A DNA stretch of 64,000 nucleotides, from assembly GCF_050908995.1 (NCBI RefSeq), contig NC_135123.1, positions 16,492,001 to 16,556,000 of the forward strand. Direction: 5' to 3'. A program made the position numbers and the translations under genes. The notes beneath the pieces are model-generated. The model did not search any database. It was not told the origin of the DNA and was given only the letters and a program-made list of their open reading frames with translations. Each line of letters begins with the position of its first letter. Position 1 is the first letter of the stretch. This DNA is from Andrena cerasifolii (Eukaryota; Arthropoda; Insecta; Hymenoptera; Andrenidae). This document shows, in pieces, positions 11,640 to 22,850 of the stretch.

Positions 11640-14250
11640 CACCATTGCACGCACAAGCATATAACCTGTTACCCTAAACGCATATTCCTTCTCCGTTCCG
11701 TCGTGGGTAAGAACCGAATCGAATGATATCACGACCCTCTATCAGCAGCTACATCTGTGTGTTTCCAATCAAACTGTCCCACGTCCAATCAGAAGCCAAT
11801 TACTATTCAAACAACCTTTACGTCGAGTCTGAAGTTGGCATTCTAAGAGCCTTCGTTCATACATCGAACAGTATCCTCTGAGAAAACTACTTTCCCTTTA
11901 ACTACCTCTCCTGCGCGATCGCGTCGCAGAAAAGGCACAGATAATGCCCGCCGTTCCATTAACTCGATACAGAGGTGGAATCATCGCGGCTGCAATCAAA
12001 GTCGATCGCCCAAATTCTCCGTACCTCTTGAACTTTTGTTAACGACCGCGATGAAGATAGCCATCAGCCGTGCTGTGTCGCGGAAATTACGAGCAATCTC
12101 GCCCGAGAAGGCAGCACACCGCGCGGGACTTTCCATTTTCGTTTAGAAAATTCTCATTTCCTTGATGTCAGCCTAATACTCGAAGTCCAAAGTCAGCCGG
12201 GCGGTATCCGCCGGCGGGAGAAAAAAACTCAATGTTCCTTGGAAGAATCCCCGGATAAAGACAGCCCGTAGGGCTTCATTCACGGGTCGGGAGAGAGTAT
12301 CCGTACTATTCTCGAGGATCGTAAGGATATATAACCGAGGAAATGTAACGAGGACGAAGTGGATGCGCACCGTGCGCCAGGGCATAAGCCAGAATGTGGA
12401 ATGTACCATCAGCATCAGGGTGGAGGATGGCAGGATAAAAGCAACCGACCGGCCACTCTCTCCCAGAGAGCCGCAGAGTGTTTCGACGTGGGCATTTTCT
12501 TTTTTTTTTCTCTTTTTTTTGCAAAAGAATCGAAAACCTGCACCTTTCCCGCGAAATTAACGGAATTAGAGGCTTCCTACATAATGTTACTCGAAATTCT
12601 CATTGTTGCTTCTGTTCCACCGGTGTCCTTTGATATTCCCATTGCAATGAAAGCTTTGAGGGTGTTTCTTGGCTTGATACAATATTTCGAGGTTCCCTTG
12701 TTTGGTTTGAAATTTTCTGTTATTATTCGCGGGGATCGTAGAGCTTACAGTGGAAACTGGATTGCAGACACAGTGGAACTTTTACCGGGAAAATTTGTTT
12801 GAATTGTTGAGAGCACTGGACTGCTAGGGAAGATTCTTCTTTCTGGAATAGCCTGACAATGTAATTTTACGTTAATTTTACTTTGCTGTATTTCAATACA
12901 ACCTATTGTGTCTTTGATACTGGTTGCCACTTTCTACATTCTCGCAACTGCTTAGTCTTATTTCATCCTGTAGTCGCGTCCATTAACCGAAGACAGTTTA
13001 TCGACTAACGGATTGTTCGAACTTCGTTAATTACCATCTACCTTTACGGTATAAATCCAAGTTTTCTTGACACCGATACCTGTAACAAAAGAATTTCTCG
13101 AAAGAATAGCTTTCTTCCTTTCCATTGAATTATCGAGTTCAGCGTCACTCAGTTTTCGCCGTGGAACTTCAACACAAAAAGGTGTAGATCGTTCTCGTTG
13201 AGAAATGACGCCCTTTCCCAACGTAATTCTCTTCGGCACCCCATTAATATACCACCGAGTCGAATAATTTGACGAATCCAACGAACGAATCCATCAATTA
13301 ATGCAAGCAGCTGCTCGATTAATTAAGGCTATTAACATGTAACGCCCAGGTCGCCAGTATTACGATTTCCTCCTTCTTCCCGCCCGTTACTCCGTACCTG
13401 CGTTTCTTTAACGAGCGCCGTTACGGCTGAGAAACAGGCGTCGAGACGCAGAGATTGCTTCGTTATATGAAATTAGCCATTTAGAAGCAGCCTTTCCCAA
13501 CAAGTCCGCGCCCCTTTATTATTCTATATCCACTGGAACGAATCCCCTTTTACTTGTCCTTCGTCTTCTCGTTCAGCGAGACCCGAAGATTCATAAAAAT
13601 CGAATGGTCCATTTATCGAGGTCCTCCCACGAATCGATAGAAATTCATTGCTCTGTGATTGAATTACCACGACGCGATAAAACGTGTCACGCTGCGGCGC
13701 CGAAACGAGTTGCCAGGCTTTCGCGTTGACGTCGTTTTCGCGGAGGGTAGGTGCAAGGGGCGCGTTATAAAACTAATAATTCCAGGCGATGCGATAACGT
13801 TTCACCGGGAACGATTCAAAGTAACGAATCGGGGGGGTTCAATTTAATTTACGGGACTCCTTGTCCGGCTGAAACGCAAGCGGCGCGATTTTGTGTACGT
13901 TCGTTCCTCTAATGAGCGCCGTTATGGTTTTAACGGGCGCGGCCGGACGCCGAGATTACTTCGTTCGGATAAAATTAGTCATTCAGCTGCGGCCATTTCT
14001 ATGCATCTTCATCGCCCTTTAATCGTATGTATGGGATTTTGTTTTTTTTTTGTAACGACGAAATTTCTGAAATGTTAAACCAATTCAACTGCCCAGAGGC
14101 GTGAAACAGTTTGATGAGAACGCATTTAACGTGGAAGTAATTCGTTACTGTTGTAACAGGTGAAAAGCGTTCCGAGATTTCCGGGGGAACGGGGGTTGCT
14201 AAAACTGGTTGAAATTAGTGATGAATTGAATGCTGGATAATATTGAATTT
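11640..14250. other. GC-richer intronic region with two probable skew-switch islands (near 12.2 and 13.7 kb)
   Basis: The left part (11,640-12,000) is C-rich on the + strand, and G-rich stretches follow at 12,640-12,800 and 14,100-14,260. Between them are CpG-rich segments. Overlapping open frames on both strands (for example 12,359-12,802 + and 12,173-12,524 -) lack domains and are a by-product of GC content. No gene supported. Confidence 0.4.
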
Positions 14251-15770
14251 ATCCATTTATAGGTATTGTGTGCTCTTGTGTTATAACGAGCGGGTTTCAT
14301 GTGTTGTTCAAAAGAGATCGCTTCTCTTACTTGTAGAATTTCAAAATTAATTGTTCCATTGAAGTGTGTTGCTGGGAAAGATATATCAGTTGGTCTGCAA
14401 ATAAACGGATTGCTTGGTGGGCTGATCAGTGTGCTTGCACTCTAATCGAAATAGACTCTACTGTTTCATTCCAAGCACGTATGAATTTTCTGATTAGATG
14501 TATACCATTCAATCGTGCTACTATTTTTAACTGCGGTTAATTAACGGCTGCCTTTCTCCCAAATCAAAGTACATTTAAAGAACAGTGCTCGTAGGGCTAC
14601 TAATAAAAGTTTAACTACAAAGGCAGCTCGACATAAACCAGCAATTTTCCCAAAAATGCCGAAGTCGTTGCAGTTCCACGTAAATCGCAAGTCGAGCAGC
14701 GGGGAGCCTTCAAATATCCAATCGAAATTCAGATGGTACGCATCATGAACTTTCAGGAATCTCCAAACAAAGAATCTGCTGATTTTCAGGACTTTCGTTA
14801 TCCTTAAATCGACTGGCTTTCGTATGGTGCTGGTGCAGTGGTGTCGGGGAGTAGAGATTACTTCGGTGCATGAAATTAGCCGTTTAGGAGCAACCTTTTA
14901 CACCCCTAGGAAAATACCCCTGCAGATGGAAATACCGTGCGATGCTTCCTGGAAATGATCATTGTAATTTTCTCTCTCCCCTAGAAGCACCGCCCACTTT
15001 CGTTCTACATCGTCGAATTCCTGTTTGTTTTCCTTCTTTTGCATAGCTCGGCCTCGACCTCCCCTTCGTGTCGAACGCTCCTTGCCACCTTGGTATTTTA
15101 CTTCTGACTTCTCGACTCGCATGAATTCTTCCTCCATTGTCAAGATCCTTTCCTTCGTCGTCTTTTTTTTCGGCGCTTTCTCACTGTATGAAATACTTTA
15201 GATTGAATACCAGAATGCTATCACGGATTCGTGCTTCGATTCTTGATTCTCAATGTTTAAATTTACTCGAGGCTTGATCGTTTGTATTTTATCTTATTTT
15301 ATGTCTTATGGGAATTTATTATGGGAAAGGAATATCAGAACTTTAAATAGTATTCAGCGATGTTAGTTTACGTCGAGGCACATCAGTTGTAACAATAGAG
15401 TATTCTATACGTGAAAATTAGTAACAATTCAACGTTATGAAATCAAGTAATGGTAAGGTATCATATGTGTAAATATAAATCAAAATTGATGTTCTTATCC
15501 TGTCGACGTGAAAGAGAAACGAAGGTGTGCTTTATAATATTGTTAGAAATTTTGTGAATAGTTGCAATAAATTAAATTCGTAGAGCCTCACAAGTGCAGC
15601 CCAATGTTTCGCTAATTATTATCTTTTGATTGCTGGAAATCGCTACATAGAAACTCTATTTTTTTTTGCATTTTCTGAGTAATCTCTAAAGAGGAAAGGC
15701 AGATGGAAAATAGGGAAAACGTGAAATTACCAAGCTCTGTTCCGCCTTTAATAGATTCATTTAAATACTA
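14251..15770 (+). other. intronic sequence, no gene seen
   Basis: The minus-strand frame at 14,898-15,143 is Glu/Lys/Arg rich because the + strand here is pyrimidine-rich; it has no domain. No repeats recognised. Confidence 0.45.
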
Positions 15771-15779
15771 ATGAATGGA

Positions 15780-16290
15780 GATTATTTTCGCGCTGTAACT
15801 CTTTCTTCGCTTCTCCCTTTCCTTTTTCTTCTCAGTCAACCTACTTCTCCTGCCTTCAATTTCATTTCCCTTTTATTTTTGCAGCTTCACTATTGTTGCG
15901 TTTCTGTTACATATTTTTTCTCCATCCTCTCTTTTTCGATACCATCTGTTTTCTATATTTTGACACCGTATCTCCCTTAGCCTACATGTATTATCACTGT
16001 ATTGTATCATCATCCAATTTTTCTAGGTGTTCTATATTTCTCTGTCGCAGTTTTTTTTTTTAGTTTCGTCATATTTTCGTTTCAACCTTTCCTCTGTATT
16101 TTTCTTCCTCGCGCCGCGCTTCTTCGTTTCTGTATTCTCACGCCTGCTCTTTTGTTACACCTTTATTCATCTTTTATTTTTTCTATTGCCTCACTGCTCT
16201 GTTCTTCTTCCCTCGTCCACCTTTCTCTCCATTAATCTTTTTATTCCTTGCCAACTTTCCCTGCTTTTTTCTTCCCTCGTAGCTATTTAT
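15780..16290 (+). other. ~500-bp pyrimidine-rich tract
   Basis: The + strand is dominated by C and T (runs such as TTCTTCGCTTCTCCCTTTCC), so overlapping Phe/Leu/Ser-rich frames stay open for up to 144 codons. They contain no motif and have the composition expected from the tract itself. Such tracts can form triplex DNA or act as strong splice-acceptor decoys; either effect here is speculation. Confidence 0.6.
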
Positions 16291-16740
16291 CTATGCAAGG
16301 TAGATCTAGTTTCTGGTGCACAAGCACCTGCGTCTTTCATAAATTGTAACTATGGATATTTCGGGCGAAATGGCACATTTAAGTTGCCAGGGTTTATTTT
16401 TATACAAGACACGTCTGAAGTCTTCTTTTTTAATTCTATTAGCACATGTCTCCTAGAATAACATTTTCCAATAATGTGTGTACATTACATCTGTCATTAT
16501 CAATAAGCAATCTTCGAAATTCTGTTCACAAATTTTTGGAATGTACTTTCCGGAAAGGTAATCAATTATTCCGGCACAATTGCCACCATGACTTCAGTCT
16601 CGATATAGCGACAGGTCTTCAATGCTAAAAATTCTACTTGCATTATCTCTTAGCAGTTGCTTTATTAAATAATCAGTTTTACAGTTTTCTGTAAGTGTAC
16701 AAAGTAACAAATTGAGAAAACATTCCCCAGTAATAAAAGA

Positions 16741-17880
16741 AACCACTGATATCAGTTCCCCCTAAAAAACTAGTAATCATGTAGATCCAAACCAACAGTT
16801 CACAATCTACTTCTCCCAAATATTTCTTAAAATTCTTTACCAAATTAACCCTCTGCATTATCTAGTACTCCTTAATCCAACACCAAAAAATAACAATCAA
16901 AAGTTTACCACACTTTTGGCAGCAGGGAAGCCAAATTCTTTCAAACAATAAAGACATTCACTATTAAATACCACGAAACCATACCCATAAGTAAAACACT
17001 ACTATCACGTTCACACCACAACAGAGGCACCGCGTTCTATTTCACTCCCACGATGATCAGTATGTACGAGATTCGAAGCTCTTCAAGAGCATATTAGATG
17101 TTTTGGGGGCGCCCTTTCAGATTCGCCCTGTGTTTCGCTGCCACCGCGATCCTCGCCTTTCTCCCCGGTTTCCTCGTGGAGATCTCCCGGTCAAGTTCTC
17201 TCGAGGACCCGACGACGGGTACGCGTTGTTCCGACGGAAGGACAGCAAATGGATTATCGATTCCGAATAAATTCCGCTGGCCGGCCTCGATCATGCCGCG
17301 TCGCCCTCTTACCTCGACCGAGCTGCCGCGATGCCACTGGAGGACACTCGCCGGACTTCCGCCGGAAATACCGCTCTTTTCCCCTTTATTTAAAGACTAG
17401 AACCGGGGCTACGTGACGACCAGCTTCGGGTCGAGGGTTTTCGATTAGAACGCGCTACTCGGGCCGAGCAATTATTCTGCACGATTGTGCGCGGCCTGTC
17501 CGACCTACCGCTGATATGTTCCACTAATTGCTCATCGAAGGCGATCCTGCGGTCTTGGGGGCTTTACAGGCGATGTTTCTGGAATTTTTGGATTTTGGAA
17601 GGGGTTTGGTATTTGTTATTTTGTTTTTGTGGGTAGGTTGATGGGAATGTTTACTGTCGGGGGAATGTAATTGTTTTATTTGGTGGTTGAAGGGATGATT
17701 TGAGGGTTTGAAGTTTGGAGTGTTTTCCTTGTTTTTGTTGTAAGGATGTGTAGGTAATTCAACGGAGGAGAGGAATTTTGCGTAGCATTGCAGGGTATTG
17801 TTTGTATTTCTTTGGTTTCGATGAAAATTGGTGGATTAGTGAGAACAAGTGTATCTATGTTATTAGAATTCATAAATTTC
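16741..17880. other. strongest strand-skew switch island (centre ~17.3 kb)
   Basis: Hand count of the + strand gives about 25 G and 82 C in 16741-17040 against about 92 G and 15 C in 17581-17880. A excess on the left changes to T excess on the right. The central ~500 bp (17,041-17,560) is GC-rich with many CpG. An open frame from an ATG at 17098 starts with a hydrophobic, signal-like N terminus (MFWGRPFRFALCFAATAILA) but runs out without a domain. The arrangement resembles a bidirectional replication origin or divergent CpG promoter. Confidence 0.75.
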
Positions 17881-18009
17881 CACTTGGAATAATGTGTTCC
17901 CTTTAATCATCGATTCGCAAATTTCTTCTGTCTGTCCTGTTTAAATTCCACGCTTCTTTCAATCTGGGCCTACATGAAATATAACAATCGTTTATAAATA
18001 TATTTGCAG

Positions 18010-18365
18010 GTTCACTCTTGCGCACAGTATGTATTGCCAATATTGCCACTGAAAACACAATCCCTTCCATCCTGCAAAAGCCAAGTAGCCGACTCGTATA
18101 TTGCGTACTTTTAACGCTGGCTATACTTTTAATTGTATCTTTCGTGATATTAGCTTCCGGCATGAAAGTGCAGGAGGAACGCTGGAATTTTTTTCAACCT
18201 GCCTTGCAACGGTACGTGTTCCCCATTGAGCAGAATTTCGCCGCGTATCTTGCGGAAGTGTTACCGCAATTACAAGTCGCGGCGCTGGAAAAAATTCTGA
18301 ATATCTCATTACGATCTTTTGCAGCCGAAATACCGAGTAGGCCAGAAGTAGTTGCACCAGGTTGA
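18010..18365 (+). CDS. candidate nested terminal exon, single-pass membrane protein, unidentified
   Basis: A TATATTTGCAG acceptor ends at 18009 and opens a frame of about 118 codons to a TGA at 18363-18365. There is no ATG until residue ~50 of the frame, so an upstream exon would be needed. The translation has a clear membrane segment (LVYCVLLTLAILLIVSFVIL) about 30 residues in, followed by a charged and amphipathic tail with EERWNFF and PQLQVAALEKI. An AATAAA signal at 18365-18370 overlaps the stop. I do not recognise the family. Codon use looks protein-like and uneven between strands, but the length could occur by chance. The GC island just upstream could supply a promoter; no linking exon is proven. 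Confidence 0.3.
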
Positions 18366-18370
18366 ATAAA

Positions 18371-21300
18371 AAGAGTTTTCAAAAATCGATTACCTACAAG
18401 TATTCGTTTACGAGTTTTCATCAAACACGCGACGAAGCCTGGCGTTAAATGAAAAGTATTTGATTAAGTGAAATGGAAAAGGTTCACTAGTTTTGAGTGG
18501 ATGTTCGATATTCGTATATTTTCAAGTAAAATTCAAACGAAACAGTAGCATATAGTTTTTTTTTTAAAAAGCTTCAATGGTAGGTACTTCCTGTTACAAA
18601 AATTGAGAAATACATACTTCTCTTTCTCAATGTAGTTTAATTTTCGCATGAATTTTGGAGATGTTCAGCTTTTACTAGTATTTAGAATTACTTCAATCAG
18701 CATTGTGTGTATTCATTACCTAAATGGTACAAAATCTGTGTTCACCATTTGATATTCAAGATAGATATGTACCAAAGTAGCTGTACTTTTATCGGTGTAT
18801 TAGATACAGAAAGATGCAGCATCTATGTTTACACTGATACATCCAGCTTTATTCCTTGCTTAAAAAATTTCATCGCCTCCTGTTGTCAAAAAATGACGAT
18901 TCCGCGCGTTTCCCACGAGCTCTCCTACCTCCATAATATCATAAAACATATAATAAAAACAATCCTAATTAAACTTAACTCAAATCTGATGGATCACGAG
19001 TCGTTTAAACTTTTCTTTCAAGAAAAAAAGTGGCAGCTTCTTCGTCGAAGTGGCGGAGGATCCAACTGTTGGAGTCCGCGGGGTTCAAAGATAAATTTCA
19101 TCGGCCAGGAGGGCATTCGAATTTCGAGCACGAAGCAAACAGAAAACTTTTCTCTCTTGCGCTCGGGAAGTTGCTGGGAAATCTTGGGGGGACGCGGTAA
19201 ACCGTAAACGATGCGAAAGTAATTAGCTGGGTATTTACGAATTTAACGCTGTACCTTCATTTCGGAAGAAGAGGCAAGAAAATGGAGGGAAAGAGACGCG
19301 GAAAGGAGAAAACAGTCGTGGTGGCCGCTATCGAGCGGCTGGTCGAAGAGTTAATTAAAGAAGCGAAATAAAAGGCAATATTACGATAAAAGGGCTGGCC
19401 ACGTCCTTTTGCAGCAGTTGAAGGTCTGCGTCGTTCATAATGGAAGACACTTTGCAGTTGCAGTCTGCTTTGAACCTTCAAGTCCTCTGGACCCGAATTA
19501 CAGTCTCACTGAAATTCGAGCAATTTTGTAATAATTTATTGTACGACCTGCTTGTAGAAGATCAACCAGAAGCACTTAAAGTGAAGACTCTTCAGAATGA
19601 AATTTATTCGTATTGCAAGTTTTCGTACTTAGTGTTTATGTAGTGATTAATTTTTTATTCGCGCTTAGAATTAGGTAAACTATCTAAGCTATAAATTTTT
19701 AAATACTTGTGGGGAGTGTAGCTTTGAAATTCGCAATTAATCAGATTTCACAGCTTATATTTTAGTATATAGATGTGTCGCTAGGTATGTGAACTATGCC
19801 ACAGTGGCGTTTTAGGGTGGTGCAAAGATATCACGTTCACACGAACGAAAATAAATAATGTACATTATTTTTACATCGACGAATTTTCACCTCTGTTGCC
19901 TCGTTTACGCTTTCATCAATTCGCTTTAGAGACCGAAATTCTCTCATCAATTTCCCTTTCACCGTTGTCGGTGAATATACGCGAATAATCAAAGGGATGA
20001 TGGTAACAAAGGAGAGGGCACAGCCCCGTGCCAACGACAATTATAAATTCATACATTTCAGTGGGTGGTTAAAAGTTTTTGAACGTACAAGTGTTTTATT
20101 ATAATTTCTTTAACTACTATATCAACTGTACATTACCTTCCATTTATGGAAGTACATTTAACAAATTAAAAACTCTGCACCTTTCTCTTGAATTAATACA
20201 TCGCATACGTCCATCATCAAAATTGTTTCTTTCGTTCTTTCAAGAATTTCCAATTTAAAATCAGGAAATAGACCTGTTATTGTAATACAAACTTGTCATA
20301 TTGCTATTTGATTAAATGCGTTTTATTTATTTCCTGGTAGTATATTTATTCACTAAAATTAGCAATCTGTTAGTAATTAAATTGAGTTTAAATTGTTCCT
20401 TTTTTTATTTTTACTAAGGTTCAGTTTTAACTTTATGTGCTTGCCTTTTTATTTCAATATTAAAAAATTTCAAATTAATGCATCGCAATTTTTCTGATTC
20501 GTATATTACGTTAGTTGGTGTCAAGAGGACACGGTTTTAATTTTAATTAAAAAAATTATCCTAACATGCAATGAGCTGAGTGAGCTTCCCCAATTTCGAA
20601 ATTCCTGGTAGGGTTTATTCGCTAAAACAATTTCGCTTGCAAACTGTCATCGTCATTCTAATAGTTTGCCAACATCCCGAATTCTACGGCGGAATTTCAA
20701 TTAACAAGGTTAATCGAAACAGAAGTAGGTCAGTTAAACCAAAAACCATTAAATAATTGAAATATCTACAGTGAACGTGGGCCACGTTATCTTCGTTGAA
20801 ATAAAACGTTCGTTCCAACAAATCGTTGTTATTTAATACGACTAAATTGATTCAATAAAAAAATTAAATTGCCTTTAAGAAAATGTGGCAAGTACACAAA
20901 TTTTATGCAGGGCATAAAATTCCTTGCAATATTAAAAGTCTTTGTAATCTTTTACTTTATTTCGAAATTTCTTATCGAAGAACACTTCTTACACTTTCTT
21001 ACAAAACTATCTTGAATAAAAGTTGCTTACTTTTAAACAAAATATCCACAGGCATAAAAATTCACATGCCCTACCGTTTATAATTTTTCAACCGATGATG
21101 CGATCTGACTTTACCCCCGTATCGTTTAATTATTACTTAAACACCAAGTTAATTATTGGAGGTTCGATACGCCTTTTAGTATCCCCCTGTCAGAAAATAA
21201 GAAAATTAGGTGTTTTGCCTCTGAAGTACAGTCGTTCGAATAATGAGAAAGCACAGTGGCCCTTTTCCAAAAGAAGCGAAGGGTGTGTCGTCCTCCTGAG

Positions 21301-21700
21301 TATCCCTGCAGTGGTACCACACACTTCGTACAGAATACTCCTACAAGCTTTGGAGTGCCGAGGATAATAATACGTCTTTATTACACTAATTCGAGTTCTA
21401 AAAAAAGATAAAAGTTTCTACTGTAAGGGCGAGGCTCAGCGTTACCATTACCACGCCCATTCCCTAAAAGTACTCAGAAAGTGTGGTAAAATATAGCACA
21501 GCAAATAAAACGGAGTAACGATGGTAGCGTGTTTGATTTGCAACTTGGCGAGGAATTGCAACGACCTCGGATTGCTGGGAACACAAGACATTACAAACTG
21601 CTTATACATACAATATGCAAAGGGGCATTTTTATCGCGTCACTTAAGAGTCGAAAGGTTGTCAGAGGCTGCGTCACGCGAGAAACAACGCGTGAACAAAG
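18371..21700 (+). other. intronic sequence; one long unsupported open frame
   Basis: An open frame of 166 codons (18,707-19,207 +, TTG or internal ATG start) is the longest in this AT-rich stretch but shows no domain, signal peptide or splice support. The remainder is AT-rich with no repeat recognised. Confidence 0.4.
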
Positions 21701-21710
21701 CTAGGAAAAT

Positions 21711-22850
21711 GAATTCCATCGTGATCCCCAAAATCGCCCCAAGAAATCTGCTGAACCGTGCCCGACCCCTCCCGCCACCCCCGCAAGCACCAATTTAATA
21801 CAACAGCGCCCTAACGTTATAAGGCAATTTTCCTGCTCTATTTCGCCGCGGTTAGTATGCACAACAGGTATTTATATTTAACCGTAATTCAGGCGAGTAA
21901 GCAAAGCGTCCAGTCTCTCTGGCGTCGTTGCGTATTCGCGGGCAATCAAGCGTCGGGGGCCCACCCCCTGTCGAAAATGCAAAGCTCCGACCAACGAATC
22001 CACGTCCCGCTCCCCCGCCCCGCTCGATTGGGCCGCGTCTGCAATCGCGAACTGATTAAAATGCGATCGCCGCGGCCTCCGATTAGCATAAACAAATTCT
22101 TCCAGCCGCTCACTCTCTCTACCCCCCCCCTCCCCGTCCCCCCTCTTTATTTTTTCCCGCGCTCGTCGCGACGCTTTCGAACGCAACGTGTTTGCGCGGC
22201 AGCGCCCTTCGCCGTTCGCACGGTGTAATCGTCGGTCGGTTGTTTGCCAGGGAAAAACAACCGGCGACAATTAGCTGGCCGATGAAATTAATTTATTAAA
22301 ACGACCGGCCCCGGCCGCCATTCTCGTCACGTTTTATCCCGCTTAACTCGCGCCGTTTTTCCCTCCCCTGTACCCGGCCCTTTCCCCCGCACCCTTTTTG
22401 CACCGTTGTTTTTAGCGGCAGTGTTTTGGCCGCGCCGCGCGCGATTGAATTTGAAGAGACGCCGGATGGGTGTTTCACGGAGCGATTCGATCAGCATTGG
22501 GAAGAATCGTTCGTTCCCATGCTGTACAGCCCCCGCGAATACATATAGGCTGGCTGCGATCGTTTGGCTCGCTTCTGATTCGGCTCTGAAGGCGGGCCTG
22601 GGTGTGCTGTAGTTCCTGGAGTGTGATCCTGATACGCTTGATCGGCGAGGTTGATTGTGTGGATGCAGGAAATAGAGGTTGGGGGTTTCGCGATGTTCGT
22701 GGAATTTTATAACGTTTTAGGGGTTTGTTTTTTATTTTTTTTTTGGAAGGCAGTGTTCTGGCTGGATTACTTGTGTTCGTTTCAGTGGTTCTTGACCATT
22801 TTTGTATTATTAAGTAGCGTTGTGAACTGGATGTAGTAATAAGATATACT
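21711..22850. other. strand-skew switch island (centre ~22.4 kb)
   Basis: The left part contains C-runs on the + strand (for example CCCGCCACCCCCGCAAGC and a run of eight C near 22,121). The core around 22,250-22,500 is CpG-rich. From about 22,580 the strand becomes G- and T-rich. The 167-codon minus-strand frame at 22,475-22,978 is rich in Thr/Ser/Gln/Pro because it is antisense to G/T-rich DNA and is not treated as a gene. Confidence 0.6.

Noticed and set aside
12359..12802. 147-codon + frame with overlapping - frames
   Set aside because: Compositional by-product of a GC-rich region; translation lacks any recognisable pattern.
16027..16461. 144-codon Phe/Leu/Ser-rich frame suggesting membrane segments
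   Set aside because: It is explained by the pyrimidine tract; other frames over the same tract look the same.
18707..19207. 166-codon + frame in AT-rich DNA
   Set aside because: Unusually long for the composition but no domain, no convincing start and no splice borders; within reach of chance across 64 kb and six frames.
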